From: Luzula sylvatica
Taxonomy: Eukaryota; Streptophyta; Magnoliopsida; Poales; Juncaceae
Length of the DNA: 64,000 nucleotides
Assembly (NCBI GenBank): GCA_946800325.1
Contig: OX326960.1
Location: 10,018,893 to 10,082,892 of the forward strand
Direction of reading: 5' to 3'
Part shown: one piece after another, positions 1 to 11,300 of the stretch
Numbering within the stretch: position 1 is the first letter of the stretch
Layout: every line of letters starts with the position of its first letter
Notes under the pieces: generated by a model
Told to the model about the DNA's origin: nothing
The model's database searches: none
Seen by the model: the letters and a program-made list of their open reading frames with translations, nothing else
Program-made: the position numbers and the translations under genes

Positions 1-640
1 AATTAAGTAATTTGGAACATATTCCAATATAAGGTAATATTGCAAGAATAAAATAACTTGTTTTTTTCACATATCTTATTTATTTTATGTTTACTTAACT
101 TATTTTTGTGTATATTATTTGTTTTATTTCATCTTCGTTTTATTAATACGGATTTGAATTTAGTATAATATAGTACTATTTTGATTCATCTTTAATATTT
201 TGGTTGGTTCTGATAAACATTTGCATAGCAACGGAGAATTCATTTTTTGTTGTGTATTTATAACGTATGTTTATGATTACACTGACTAAAATGAACAAAA
301 TATACTCTATCAATTAACTTATATCTTTTAATTTAGAAAATCATGTTCGTTGTATTCGTTTTCAAGTTAATATTCATTTGTCATAGAATCGTCGTACGAT
401 TCAAAATGATTTTACAATCTGATTCTATTCTATCCCTAAATTATTCAAGGTAGAATCACGATTCTGACAATCTTGGTGATAGTGTGTTTTCATGGTTTGT
501 ATCATTAGTTTGCAACTTAAAGGTTGGAGGTTTAACTCCCGCGAATTGCATCTTCTGATTTTTTTTTACTTAATTAAGTACTTATTTTTCTCTGCCCTCT
601 TGTAATTTGTTTATGCTCAAGACAACTGATTTTCTATGTG
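1..640. other. AT-rich intergenic DNA, no gene seen
   Basis: I see no open frame with recognisable protein similarity and no structured repeat here. The sequence is AT-rich with short poly-T tracts, typical of plant intergenic DNA. Confidence 0.6.
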
Positions 641-884
641 AAAACCATTTTTTCAGTTTTTAGGCAAATTTCAAAATTTCAACATCATATATGTAAACAT
701 TATTTATACATTTTCAATAATAAATTTCAAAAAATTTCATACAACCAAACAAAAAATTATATTTTTCAACATCTTAAAATTTAAACATCCAAACAAACTG
801 TGAAATCACTAATTCCAGAATTTGTCCGCCCTCCATGTTATAATTCGATTCCACTCTATTAACTCCACTTGCCAAACGGCCCCT
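640..884. mobile_element. PIF/Harbinger-type MITE end (fragment)
   Basis: The stretch ending at about 883 with TTGCCAAACGGCCCC matches the 3' terminal region of the PIF/Harbinger relic at 60029-60154, which ends TTTGCCAAACAGCCCC. Both share the run around CAACCAAACAAAAAATTAT and the later AAACAAACTGTGAAAT-like segment. A GGGGC(T/C)GTTTGGCAA terminus is usual for plant PIF/Harbinger MITEs (known). I could not find the left terminus, so this is a fragment or a diverged copy. Confidence 0.5.
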
Positions 885-1069
885 TGGTAATTTTCTTTGT
901 CCTGAATTTTCAAAGTAATTATTATAAAAATGTTAGCAGTATAATTAGGATCATCCATTAACTCATAACAACATATGCATAATTTATACACATTACAAAA
1001 TCTATGACAAAATTTGATAGTTAACAATGGCAAGTAATATTTGCAGAGAATACAACAGAAGTAAAAGAG

Positions 1070-1207
1070 CCAATGAGTTCATGGTCCAGTGGTTGGGTGT
1101 GAGAAACAAAAATGGTATGTTGTGAGAGATTATGGGTTCGAGTCTTATTGACATTAATGAATGGAGGATCATCAAACCTTTTTTATTTACTCTTTTTTTT
1201 TTAACAA
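1070..1207 (+). mobile_element. tRNA-derived SINE, full length, with target duplication
   Basis: The head contains a pol III A-box-like TGGTCCAGTGGTTGGG at about 1083 and a B-box GGTTCGAGTC at 1136-1145. The body ends in a T-rich tail. It is flanked by the direct repeat AAGTAAAAGAG at 1059-1069 and 1208-1218. T-rich 3' tails are known for plant SINE families such as p-SINE1 and Au. The same family is found inverted at 41068-41210. Family name is inference; the target duplication and boxes are seen directly. Confidence 0.8.
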
Positions 1208-1218
1208 AAGTAAAAGAG

Positions 1219-3735
1219 ACTCAGCTTAGCAACACTCCAAATTCCAGTTATTAGAGAAATTATATTTTGCTGGCAATACACGAAAGAAGAGAGTACTTAT
1301 ATTTCATATATAATTCCACCTTTATACATCTACGAACAAAGAATTTGTATTTGCTTGATCTTGATCTTGAAATTTTTTTCCTACCCGAAACCAATCACCT
1401 CAAAGTTCAGTTTCTTTTTTATTATTATTTTTTTCTTTTGAAGAAAAAGGAAAAAAAAAAACTAATATAGGACCTTTTCTTCCAAAAAAAAAGAAAAGAA
1501 AATTATATAATATCGTCCAAGTGGCATGACCATTGAATGTTTATAAAAAAATATGATGCTGCACAGCTTTAATTCCACCTTGAGAATAATTATATTTGAT
1601 GAATTCCTATATATTTCAGGTGCATCGCATATTTTCGTGGTGTGAAGTGCAAGAGGCACCCCTTGGCAAACTCTTTATCTATTTTTTAGAAGAATGTTTC
1701 ATAGCTCCCAATTATGTATATCCGTGGGAAATTAATTAATTCGTTTCAAACTCAAAACCTCCAATAATGCAGATGAATCAATTAAAATAAAGTTGAGTAA
1801 TAACAAATGTGAAATTAAATTTGCTTTATGATATTTTCAGTTCTTTTAACTGTTTAAGCCTATGGTTCCACAATCAAAAACTTGTGAGTACACATTAAGA
1901 GCTTATTAACATAATTTTCTATTTTTTTGTCCAACCATATTGTTAACTAAATAGTCAAGTTGATCGTGTATGTAATGTATATAAATAGTACCAACTAGAA
2001 CTAAGTTTGCCCCTATACCTGATAAGAACGTCCCTAATTTAATTGAAGTAAGGTTCATGGAATCTTTAATATAATGGAAATAAATAGCTCTTGGATGTGT
2101 TCAAAGGATGATGTGGTCACGTCACATATTGGTGGTCCAAGGACATGAATGAGAGCACAATGGTGGAATTTATCCAACATGAGTAAAATTGATATTTGAT
2201 TTCCTTTCTTTTAAGATTTTTATAGTTTAGTATCAAATGATGGCATTGACTTCTACGTGATAGGGTTTTGAGTGACATTTAAATATCAAATTTAAGTTAT
2301 TTTAATCTCACTGTGAAGGGAGACCATTCAACTATGTTAATTAGAGGAATCATTCAAGGCCTTATGATTTCCATAATCTTCCCTAGGCCAAATTCTGACC
2401 CATAATATTTTTTCATTAAAGCCCAAAAGTACCTTAAATGAAAAAATATGTTTCCCAGCCGGGTTATGCATCTGAAATGGGCTTCTCCAATTGACGATGA
2501 TAATAATAATAATAATACTAATAAAGAATAAATGGAAAAATCTTTAGTAGATTGCGTGTTATAACGGCGATATAGCGTCGTTATTTAGTGGATTGCGGTA
2601 TTGCGATTCAGAAATATTTATCGCTATTTGCGATATGGCGGTGTTATTGCGACGCTATTTAAATCGAATATGTGATAGAATAAGAAAATAATGCGTACAA
2701 ATACAAATTCATGTTTAAATCTCCAATACGTTATCGCGTTAACACCAGTAGTATCATTTTGTATGTTAATTATACGTTTTTTAGTATCTTCTATACGACT
2801 ACTGTAATGTCCATTAAATATTTTTGAATATCAATAATTTTATGTATGTCTGTTATTGTTTTAGACAGTACGTAGATGGTCACGCATGCATCGGCCAGTC
2901 AGAGTTATGAAAGAAGGGCAGGTAATCACAAATTTAACATAAACTAAAATGATATAAGATGAGGATTGTATGGTTAAAAAAAAAATTGCTAAATTGTATA
3001 AATAAGAAGGGTCGGAGAAAATATTACGGAGAAAGAGAGTGTGCGGACCCGGTAAGTTCGCAGTACGAAGGGAAATAACTTCGATAAATCATAAAAGGAA
3101 AAAATAACACTTAAACTCTGCGTCAACAAGTATATGAACTTGTCGCAAAGAAGGAATATTAGTGACTAAATTGCACTTTTATCGCAAAATTATGTGTTAC
3201 CTGATGATTTATTGTGGTTATTAATGACCCAATATTAGTAGTTAAATAGTCAGCGAATATGTTATATGATTGTTTTGAGCTAATTAAGCCCTGCTAAAGA
3301 TTTTTTTATTTTTTATTTTTTATAATAAGCCCTACTAAAGATTTGTTATTGCTTTTTGCCCCAATAAAATGTTAGCCAATATATGTTAGTCGTTAAATGA
3401 TTGTTTAGACCAGAAATTAGGGTTGCTAGTTTGGTACTCTGCCCCTAGAATATGAAGAAATTATTCTCACTAGCTTGTATGATTATTTACTAATTGAAGG
3501 AGTGAAGTGAAAAAAAATACAATGTACAAGAAGTTGTGGGCCTATTAGCATGTTTTGGTCATGTGAGGATTATTCGGGCATAAATAAATGTCGGCGTGCT
3601 TTAAAATTAAAAACATGGTGTGTTGACACAATTTGATATCATCTCGTATTTCAATTATAATCAATATTTTCCTATGAATTAGAATGTCACTACCAGTATA
3701 TTGCTAATATAAATTTGCAACGTAAATTTATATTT
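1219..3735. other. AT-rich intergenic DNA with minor repeats
   Basis: No gene is supported. There is a short (AAT)n run near 2496-2520. A patch at about 2545-2660 is rich in GCGATA/CGCTAT words such as TAACGGCGATATAGCG; a similar patch lies near 31440-31560, suggesting a decayed shared repeat. Nothing else is recognisable. Confidence 0.5.
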
Positions 3736-4101
3736 TTAAAAGTACCGATAATTATACTTCTTGGAGTGAAACATTTCAGCATATATATTTTTGACTGTTA
3801 CAAAGACCTTTTGGAGTAATACAACATCATATTGGTTTGCCTTAGAATCACGAATTGCAAGGTCCCTAATAGTATTATATGTCATATTTAAAGTACGGAT
3901 TAGAACGAACCGATCTGAAAAATATGGAGAATTTGCGGAAGTTTCAGAATCTTGATCGCTTCTCTCTTTCTCCGGACTTGCTTCCCTTCCATTTTCTTCG
4001 GTTTGTGTTTGGCATGCCTCCCTCCTTGCGTTGTTGACCATCCTGTTAATCTCTCGATCCAACGATGCAAGATCAGGATGAGAGCTTCTTGTTCTCCTCA
4101 T
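3736..4101 (-). pseudogene. Gag N-terminus of an Athila/Tat-type gypsy retrotransposon (truncated)
   Basis: A 121-residue frame starts MRRTRSSHPDL and is rich in Arg, Glu and Ser. It lies about 65 bases downstream (minus strand) of a primer-binding site of Athila/Tat type at 4166-4183, exactly where gag begins in these elements (known). No zinc knuckle, protease, reverse transcriptase or integrase follows, so the element is cut short after the gag start. The assignment rests mainly on position relative to the primer site, because the N-terminus of gag is poorly conserved. Confidence 0.55.
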
Positions 4102-4165
4102 TCATGACATGACTGAAATTTGAATACAAAGTATAAATGAGTAACTCTAGACAAATGTTGCCAAC

Positions 4166-4183
4166 TCCCTGACAGCGGCGCCA
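4166..4183 (-). other. Retrotransposon primer-binding site (Athila/Tat type)
   Basis: Read on the minus strand this is TGGCGCCGCTGTCAGGGA, close to the TGGCGCCGTTGCC-type primer sites of Athila/Tat gypsy elements. The LTR should end just to its right, near 4184. Confidence 0.65.
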
Positions 4184-4507
4184 TTTTAATAACGCGCTTT
4201 TAGTCGTGTTGCGATTATCAAAAGATATTTAAGAACTCTATAATATAGAAGTACCAAAAAGAATGTCGAACCATGAGGAGTTGGGATTAATTGATTTAAA
4301 GTTACACAAATATAATTTGCTTGAGTTTGTTACTTACGAATCTTGGATTGGGAGACTATAAAATCGGATTGGGGGACTATAAAATCCTAACAAATGGTCT
4401 TAAAACAATACAATTTTTTTTTTATCAAGATTTAGATTGTGATGTCAGATACCTCTCTTAGAAATTTCATAAGCATACGATTCTTTTTGAGGTATGAACA
4501 AGTGGTA
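4184..4507 (-). mobile_element. Partial gypsy LTR or LTR-adjacent sequence
   Basis: The sequence next to the primer site contains an AACGCGCTTTTAGTCGTG-like segment and a later GTCGAACCATGAGGAG segment. Similar motifs are common at this place in plant Athila/Tat elements (known). The outer end cannot be defined because the sequence runs into the rearranged copia junction at 4508-4706. Confidence 0.45.
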
Positions 4508-4580
4508 ACAAGATATGTGACTCAGTTCTGAATTATACAAACACCTTACAATTATAGGACACGAAAGTTATAAATGGAGT

Positions 4581-6035
4581 CTAGCAATGCGTTTCTCGTT
4601 CTGAATTATACAAACACCTTACAAGATATGTGACTCGGTAGCCTAACAAATTGTCAAAAGAATCTAGCACTCCATCATTTTGGAGTCTAGCAATGCGTTT
4701 CTCGTTTATGTGTCCGAGGCGACAATGCCATGAGTATGTTTCATTAGTTTGAATAGTATTTATGTTATAAATGGACTGATTATTGTTGTTATTTTCTAAA
4801 TCCAAGACATATAGATCATTTTCAACTAGAACATTACTAAAGAAAATATCATTCTTGTGAATAAAACAATCATTAGTACCAATAACTAATTCATATCCAT
4901 CCGCAATAAGTCCTGAAACAGAAATAATACTCCTACTCAAAGTAGGTACATAACAACAATTATCCAAAACTAAAATAAGTCCATTTGGCAAAGTTAAATC
5001 ATACGTCCCTTCGGCTAATGTTGCTACTCGAGCTCCATTCCCGACGCGTAAATCAACTTCGCCACGAATCAACGATCTTCTACTTCTTAGGCCATGCATA
5101 TTATTACAAATATGAGTCCCGCATCCAGTGTCCAACACCCATGATGATGAAGTAAAGAAATAAGATTCGATAACGAAAATACCTGATGCCGGTGTGTCCA
5201 AGGAAGCGGTCTTTTGCTTGCTCTCCCTCAGGAAGATCTCGCAATCACGCTTCCAATGCCCCTCTTTGAGGCAGTGGAAACACTTCTTGTCATCCTTGGC
5301 TTTCTTGCCCACAGGCTTAGGCGCAACCTTGTTGCCATTTGCCTTCCTCTTCTTGTTTTTGTACCCATTGCTTGGACTTTTCCCTTCAACCACCAATACT
5401 TCCGAAGTCCTAGACTTCATGTACCGCGGTTTCATGTCACCTTCGAATGTTCTGAGCATTCCGATAAGCTGGGGAATGGTCCTTTTCATGTCTGACATGT
5501 GGAAATGCGAAATGAACGAATCGAAACTCGGTGGCGGTGACAACATGATCAAATCAGTTTGTAACTCCACCTCGAATTTTATGCCAAGCCTCTCAAGATG
5601 ATCGAAATATCCTTTCATCTTGAGAAGGTGCGAGCTAACAGGCGTACCATCTTGCATCTTGCATTGCGTCGCATTGCCAAGAGCTTGATACTTCTCCACC
5701 CTTGCTTGAATCTGAAACATCTCCCTGAGTTGTTTCATAATATCGTATGCATCCTGTTTCTCAAACTGGATTTGATATTCAAGAGTCATAGTAGCCAACA
5801 TGAGGCATGTGACATCATTCGAATCGTCCAAGATGGTCGTATGTTCGAATACATCATCCTCACTTGCTTTATCCCCTGGCACAGGAGGGAGATGCGTCTC
5901 CAAAACATGTGCCTTTCCTTCATGTTTCAGAACGAATCCCAAATTTCTCTGCCAGTCGAGAAAGTTCTTTCCGTTCATTCGTTCCTTTTTCAAAATGGAA
6001 CGCAAACTAAAGCGGTTGTTACTTGGTAAAGCCAT
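4581..6035 (-). pseudogene. Ty1/copia gag-protease, truncated before integrase
   Basis: The 484-residue frame begins MALPSNNRFSLRSILKKE. In order it holds a UBN2-type gag domain (about residues 15-210), a Lys-rich linker, a CCHC zinc knuckle (CFHCLKEGHWKRDC, near residue 255), the aspartic protease site (WVLDTGCGTHIC, near residue 300) and the GAG-pre-integrase motif (WHCRLGHINEKR, near residue 435). A complete copia polyprotein exceeds 1,200 residues; here the integrase, reverse transcriptase and RNase H are missing. The last ~25 residues are read through a locally duplicated junction (4508-4706) and are not native. With the primer site at 7461-7472 and LTR at 7474-8288 it forms the 5' half of a minus-strand copia element. 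Confidence 0.92.
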
Positions 6036-7460
6036 GAATTCTACAATTTTGAAACATAATGTAATTAATAACGTGGTCTTTCATATTAAAATTCATTTTA
6101 AACAACTTGAAATACCCATTATTTTATCATTTCAAATAGCCCCCACTATTGAAACAGACATTTGATACCTTAAATCTCATAATGGACAAGATCCCTATTT
6201 AACGTATTTCTAAGGTGACTATGGCCAACCACTCAGAAAATACGTCACGTCGGGTAGGACGGTGTCCAATCATCTCCAGGACGATTCTTGCTTTATTCGT
6301 GAGGTCCGGTATTGAGTCCAACTCAAAACCAAAGTGTGTGTACCTCACTCCTTGCCCCAAATCCCAACCTAGCTAGCGAATTTGTCAAGTCCAAACCACA
6401 AATGGAGTATCATTCAATCAGCGAATTGACATGTCAGACTATGGCCATGCAACACGTCAACTCCTAATCAATGCATGCATTCCTTGCTACGCACGTGTAA
6501 ATCTGTGCCAGACTATGGCCATGCAACACATATAAACAAACACTAGTCTTGAAGGTTCCACTTTGGGAGGCAAATAACTTGATAATTACGTGGGAGGATT
6601 TTTCTTTTAATAATATCATTTATTGTATTTATTCACAAAAAAAAATAAAAATTTCGGTAGAGCATATTGGCCTTTTAGTTTTATGAGCAATCATAAAACC
6701 CCAAATTCCCAACCCTAAAACCCAAGATGATCCCTTGATTTTCTTGAAGATTCAATTTTCGTGTCGTGTCGTCTTGCCTTGAAGGTCCCTCTTCAAAACT
6801 AAACCTATTTTATTTTATTACAACTTTGGAAGACTCACCGGTCCCCACATAATTAAATAAAATACAATTTGGAAATCTCACCGGCCCCCACACAACACAC
6901 ATACAAGCATTCACAGACAATCATCCCCGTTTTGGGCTATATGCTATACCGAATTGAATTTATAAATTGGAAATTTTAAATTATTGGGCATTTTTGATAG
7001 AAAAAAAATTTGGTTGTCCAGAATTTTGTTCGTTCGAACGCACGACAGAAGAAAAAAAATTCACTTCTTACTCTTTTTCTTTTTTTTTTTCTTTTTTTTA
7101 CAGAATTCAGTTCGTTCGAACGCACGACAGAAATCTTTTCACCTCAGGTTCGTTCGAACGCTACTCCAAGTTCGTTCGAACTAACCCTAGGTTTCGTTCA
7201 GTCCATTCGAACGAACGTTAATCTGTCAATTTTCTGAAAACCTGATTTCTTTGTCGTTTTGTTCCGAAAATCCAATTTTCAACAGATCCAATCTGTTTAA
7301 CACTTTAATAACATCAAATATCCAATAATTGATTTATTAAAGGTCTTCCTATCATATATATTTGCTCAATTTTGTGTAATTTTGCAATTTAGCCCAAAAA
7401 TTCTAAAATTTCCTAAATTCGAACTAAAACATCGATTTTCGATGGTTTTAACGAGCGATT
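6036..7460 (-). mobile_element. Copia 5' leader with palindrome array
   Basis: This 1.4-kb stretch lies between the primer site and the gag start. It is unusually long for a copia leader. At 7027-7216 it carries five copies of a palindrome built on GTTCGTTCGAACG. The same motif is repeated in the neighbouring LTR, so part of the leader may derive from LTR sequence. A direct repeat of CAGACTATGGCCATGCAACA occurs near 6435 and 6509. No coding capacity is apparent. Confidence 0.55.
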
Positions 7461-7472
7461 CCTCTGATACCA
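7461..7472 (-). other. Copia primer-binding site (initiator tRNA-Met type)
   Basis: On the minus strand the bases read TGGTATCAGAGG, the usual copia primer site complementary to the 3' end of initiator tRNA-Met. It sits one base from the LTR terminus at 7474. Confidence 0.85.
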
Positions 7473-7473
7473 C

Positions 7474-8288
7474 TGTAGGGTTACGCACACGTTTATCAAA
7501 GTGTGCAGCGGAATTAGTTTCACATGCGTAACCTAATTCTACCGGGATCACGCTAGAAAACCATCCAAAAAGGAAGAGTTGCGGACAATATTACCTCGTA
7601 CAGGTTAGTACGTGTCGATTTCTTCTCCAAATCCGTGAACCTTCTCCAAGGAGTGCTCGTGCAATCCCTCTACTCGTGTCCACCTCGATTTCGTCCGATC
7701 GGAATCGCCAACGTCGTTCTAGTCGCCGTCACGATCGATCTCTCAAGCTCTTCGCTCAAAGCTCCCTCTCAATCTCTCCAGATCTGATCTGAATTTCTGT
7801 GGAAGAAGAGAGAGAAACGGCGGCTCAAAACCCTAATTTTCTTGGAAAAACTTAGGTTAAAACGAAATCAGAATTCTATATATATAGGAATTAAGTCAGT
7901 TCGAACGCACCTAAATGGTTCGTTCGAACGAACCCAGTTCGTTCGAACGCACTTAAGTAGTTCGTTCGAACTAACCCAAATCTGACTGTCACGAATAAGT
8001 CCGTTCGAACGCACTCATATAGTTCGTTCGAACGAACCTAATTCTGACTGCAGAATTGCCTATTTATATAAATTCTTCCAAGTTAATTTTTAAGCCATAT
8101 TTTCTTGCAATCAATTCTTCACCGTGATCAATTTAACATGGTATGGTTCCTTATATATAAGAATTATATATTCGTAGTTACATAATAGGATTCGTACTCT
8201 CGGATCGGCGACATGGTCCTCGGGATCAGATCGGACCGGGCCCTTCATTTCGCTGCGCGGGACTCGATAGCGACGCTGGTACCCTACA
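7474..8288 (-). mobile_element. Copia LTR (815 bp) with 8-bp terminal inverted repeats
   Basis: The left end is TGTAGGGT (7474-7481) and the right end ACCCTACA (8281-8288), a perfect TG...CA-type inverted pair, with a copia primer site abutting the left end. A minus-strand TATA-like run lies at about 7875-7887. Six copies of a GTTCGTTCGAACG-type palindrome occur at 7896-8040. Oddity: the rightmost ~180 bp is homologous, inverted, to the left end of the LTR at 12231, so the 815-bp unit could be one LTR or two LTR ends joined tail to tail. Confidence 0.75.
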
Positions 8289-8299
8289 TATCTTGTGGT

Positions 8300-10925
8300 T
8301 GTTGTCCCGAGATGTCCTAAAGAGGGGTGAATAGGGCTTATATGCAGAATTTCTAAACCTAAACAAACTTATGTAACTATTTACATATGTAACTATATGA
8401 CCACTTTTAATCATATCACTTTTAGAGTAGATGTTGTACTAAATAACAAAGGAAAAGAAAAGAACAAATAAACCCGAATAATTGAAATAAAGAAAAAAGA
8501 TAGATATGACACCGATATGCTAATGGAGTTCGGCGAAACGGTGCCTACGCCTCCAAAAAATAGTCTCGCCGTCACGACAGAGCGTGACGAACCTCTTATA
8601 ATTGTTCATATTACAATAAAGACTAACAAAGGCGTAGAGCATTTACCCAACAAACTAGCTCTACAAAACAACATATATAACAACTATCCAAGCAACCACG
8701 TGATCTCTCAAAGAACACCCTCTAGATTAAGGCTACTCTCAAAGAATATTGAAGATATGTTCTAGTCTAACAATGAAGCTCTCAAAATATACTTACAACA
8801 ATGGTGGCTAGGATTTCTCTCAAAAATTTTGCTAATGAAGGTGTAAATTCCGAATGGGGGATGCTTCTATATTTATCGGGGGTTGGGGGAGCACTCCATC
8901 CCCAAATCAAACCTAAAATCAAAGCCTCAAGTTGGTAGGAGCCTCAGGGGATTGGTAATTCAAAAACCCCCTGAATCTTCCTGAAATCACGCCCCCCCCC
9001 CCCCCCCCCCCCCCGGGCTGGCAGGAGCATCCCCAAACTTGTCATGCATGCATGCTTAGGGGTGTACAATAAACCCAAAACCCACCCATCCCGACCCGAC
9101 CTGATTTTTACGGATTTGTATGCTATTTGATTGGGGCTGGGTTTAAATTTTGAAAAATCCGAAATTATGGGTCGGTTTATGGGTTAGAAGTTAAAAACCG
9201 TATTAACTCATCCCGGCCCGTATTTTGTATGATTAGTAATTATTTTTAATAAATACGAAATATGTACTGAAATTCAAATGGACTTGCTATGTTTGGATGA
9301 ATATGGATGAATTTTGATTATGAATATGGAAGTATGTATGACTTGCCTTGTATTGGTTTTAAGAGAATATGTATAATGATGATTTATTAATTTCCCTTTA
9401 TATATAAATTATTCCTTTGTTAAGTTTTCGTTTTGAGAAAATAATATAACATCACAATAATATTATTCTTTCATTCATATGGTATTATTTCCAATTCATT
9501 ATTTAATTAGAAAAAATATGAATTTATCTGTTTCACGAAAGAGAGAACTAATCATTTAATGTCAACAAAATAATTCTCATTTGTTCTCGATTCTCATTCA
9601 TCAACACGATTCCATCAAACCTCTTTCATATTACAATTGTCATTTTTACATCACCAATTTGATCTCCAGATTTGAGCCCAAGGTAAAATAAAATAAAAAA
9701 TGCACATTCCGAATGAAAATAACAAGCAATTTGAAGTTGTATCATCCCGTCCATAAAAGATCTCAAAATGCACCCCTGCCAAAAGGTCACGCCAAGGTAG
9801 TGGACTCAAATCTGAAAGGAATCCTAGAGCAACATGTATCTATTGCGAAAAATCATATGCTACCGACCACTAAATTATCAAGGGATACATCAATTTTGAG
9901 GATTCATGATTAGTTACCATAGGTAAGAGTTTATTTATATGAACTTCACTAATATATCAAATACATAGTATATATATTTATTATTGTGCTAATATATCTT
10001 TTTATTTTAGAAAATGGAGACAGGTGTTGTGGTTAAAGTTTCAGATAAATTAATAAGATAGTTTTTAAAAGTTTTTATTTTTTATGTCGATTTTTTTTTC
10101 TAATTTGAAGTTTCAAATTACATTATGTATGTTGTTTTAGTGACATTATCAAATAAAGTTTATGCAAATGATTGTTTACTGAGTTTTACATGTAGAATTA
10201 ATTTATTTTCTGAAATTATTTTGTTTTTATATTTAATTGTATTATTGATTAATCGATTTCAAAACTTATCGGACCCGGCCAACCCGTCCAACCTACCCAA
10301 CCCGACTTGTGTCATATTGAATGGAATTTTCAAGTATAATGGGTTGGGTCGGATTCAAAAATTCAAATCCGGTATGAATGGGTTGGGTCATAGTGATCAT
10401 GAAAACCCGTTTAACCCAACCCGTGTACACCCATATGCATGCTGGGTTGTGGGCTACCTAAAATGAACTAATGGTCCAGACGTTTCACTAGGCCATCAAG
10501 ACGGTGTGGGCTAAAAATATATTATGCGTCCGGACACTTGCTTGGCCCGTCCGGACGGAATTAGATTGGGTTATTGAACCGTCCGGATGGCTCATCCTGG
10601 CGTCTGAACGGATAGTGTATTTTTGTTGTTTCCATAAATTTTTTGCAAATTTGACTTCATGAAATGCTTCGAGATTTTATCCACCACTTCTCGGGTATGC
10701 TTAGGGTCCACCTAGAAGAGGCTTAGAGTCATGTGGGTCATCAAGTCTTCAAGTCTTCGTCGGGAATCTTCATGTCTTTTTGAGTATTTTTCGGGGTTGA
10801 TCTTCATGTGTAAGTGCTCCCGGTTGAGTTTCGTGTCGTATTCTTCACGGTTCTCTGGGTGAGTCTTCTACGAATTTGGTTATTCGGTCTTGCGGTCTTC
10901 GTCCACGGATTTCTTTAACGTATTA
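8300..10925 (-). mobile_element. Second copia-like LTR, split by a hAT insertion
   Basis: The left end reads TGTTGTCCCGAGATGTCC followed by AAAGAGGGGTGAATAGGG, a motif common at plant copia LTR ends. A palindrome built on CCGTCCGGACGG recurs at 10470-10620. The sequence is interrupted at 9057-10435 by a hAT element. No primer site is seen left of 8300, so this is a fragment or solo LTR. The right limit, about 10925, is a guess from where the PIF transposase relic begins. A run of 23 cytosines lies at 8992-9014. Confidence 0.55.
9057..10435. mobile_element. hAT element, non-autonomous, 1,379 bp
   Basis: The ends are TAGGGGTGTACA and TGTACACCCATA, an inverted pair matching at 11 of 12 bases. 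The flanking 8-bp target duplication TGCATGCT at 9049-9056 and 10436-10443 is perfect, the size expected of hAT. The terminal regions are full of CCCAACCC/GGGTTGGG words, as in many plant hAT families. A 66-residue frame at 9713-9913 may be a decayed BED-finger start of a hAT transposase, but the zinc ligands are lost; no catalytic domain remains. Confidence 0.88.
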
Positions 10926-11300
10926 AACCGGGAAAGATGCCGATCTTATGTAACTCCTTGTGTGACTGTTCTTGTGTGATTTTCTCTTGTTATGGTCCAT
11001 GATATGTATTCCTAGTAGCTCGAGCGTTGTTTTGGATATCATCAAACAAATCAATGGTGATATATAAAAGTCGCAATCATCAATAGCACTCTTGAGTACC
11101 AAGGCATCAGAAGCAGACCCTCCCATCCACAAAAACATATACAAACCGGTTACTAAAATCACAAGCAGCCATAGCATTTTTTTATCATGTTTGTTTTCTA
11201 TTACGGTATGGATCTTGTAAGTCGCATGGAACCATTATCGGTACATGTGTTCCATCAATGATACTGACACAGCACTATAGTATAAAATTATTATGACATG
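10923..11300 (-). pseudogene. PIF/Harbinger transposase relic (DDE_4)
   Basis: Minus-strand translation gives, in broken frames, CAVSIIDGTHVPIMVPC then DPYRNRKQT, then GLYMFLWMGGSASDALVLKS. These match the order of conserved PIF transposase blocks: the C-x-GAIDGTHI block with the first catalytic Asp, YRNRK, and the W-GSASD-VL block with the second catalytic Asp. Stops and a frameshift separate them, and the C-terminal Glu block is missing. The gene is dead. Adjacent sequence to about 11870 may be the rest of the element. Confidence 0.82.

Noticed and set aside
5194..5601. Plus-strand frames of 93-143 residues across 5194-6165
   Set aside because: They are antisense shadows of the copia gag-protease gene, which carries clear domains on the minus strand.
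6967..7237. Three overlapping plus-strand frames with repeated VRSN/FERT-like words
   Set aside because: The repeats come from the palindrome array GTTCGTTCGAACG, not from protein repeats.
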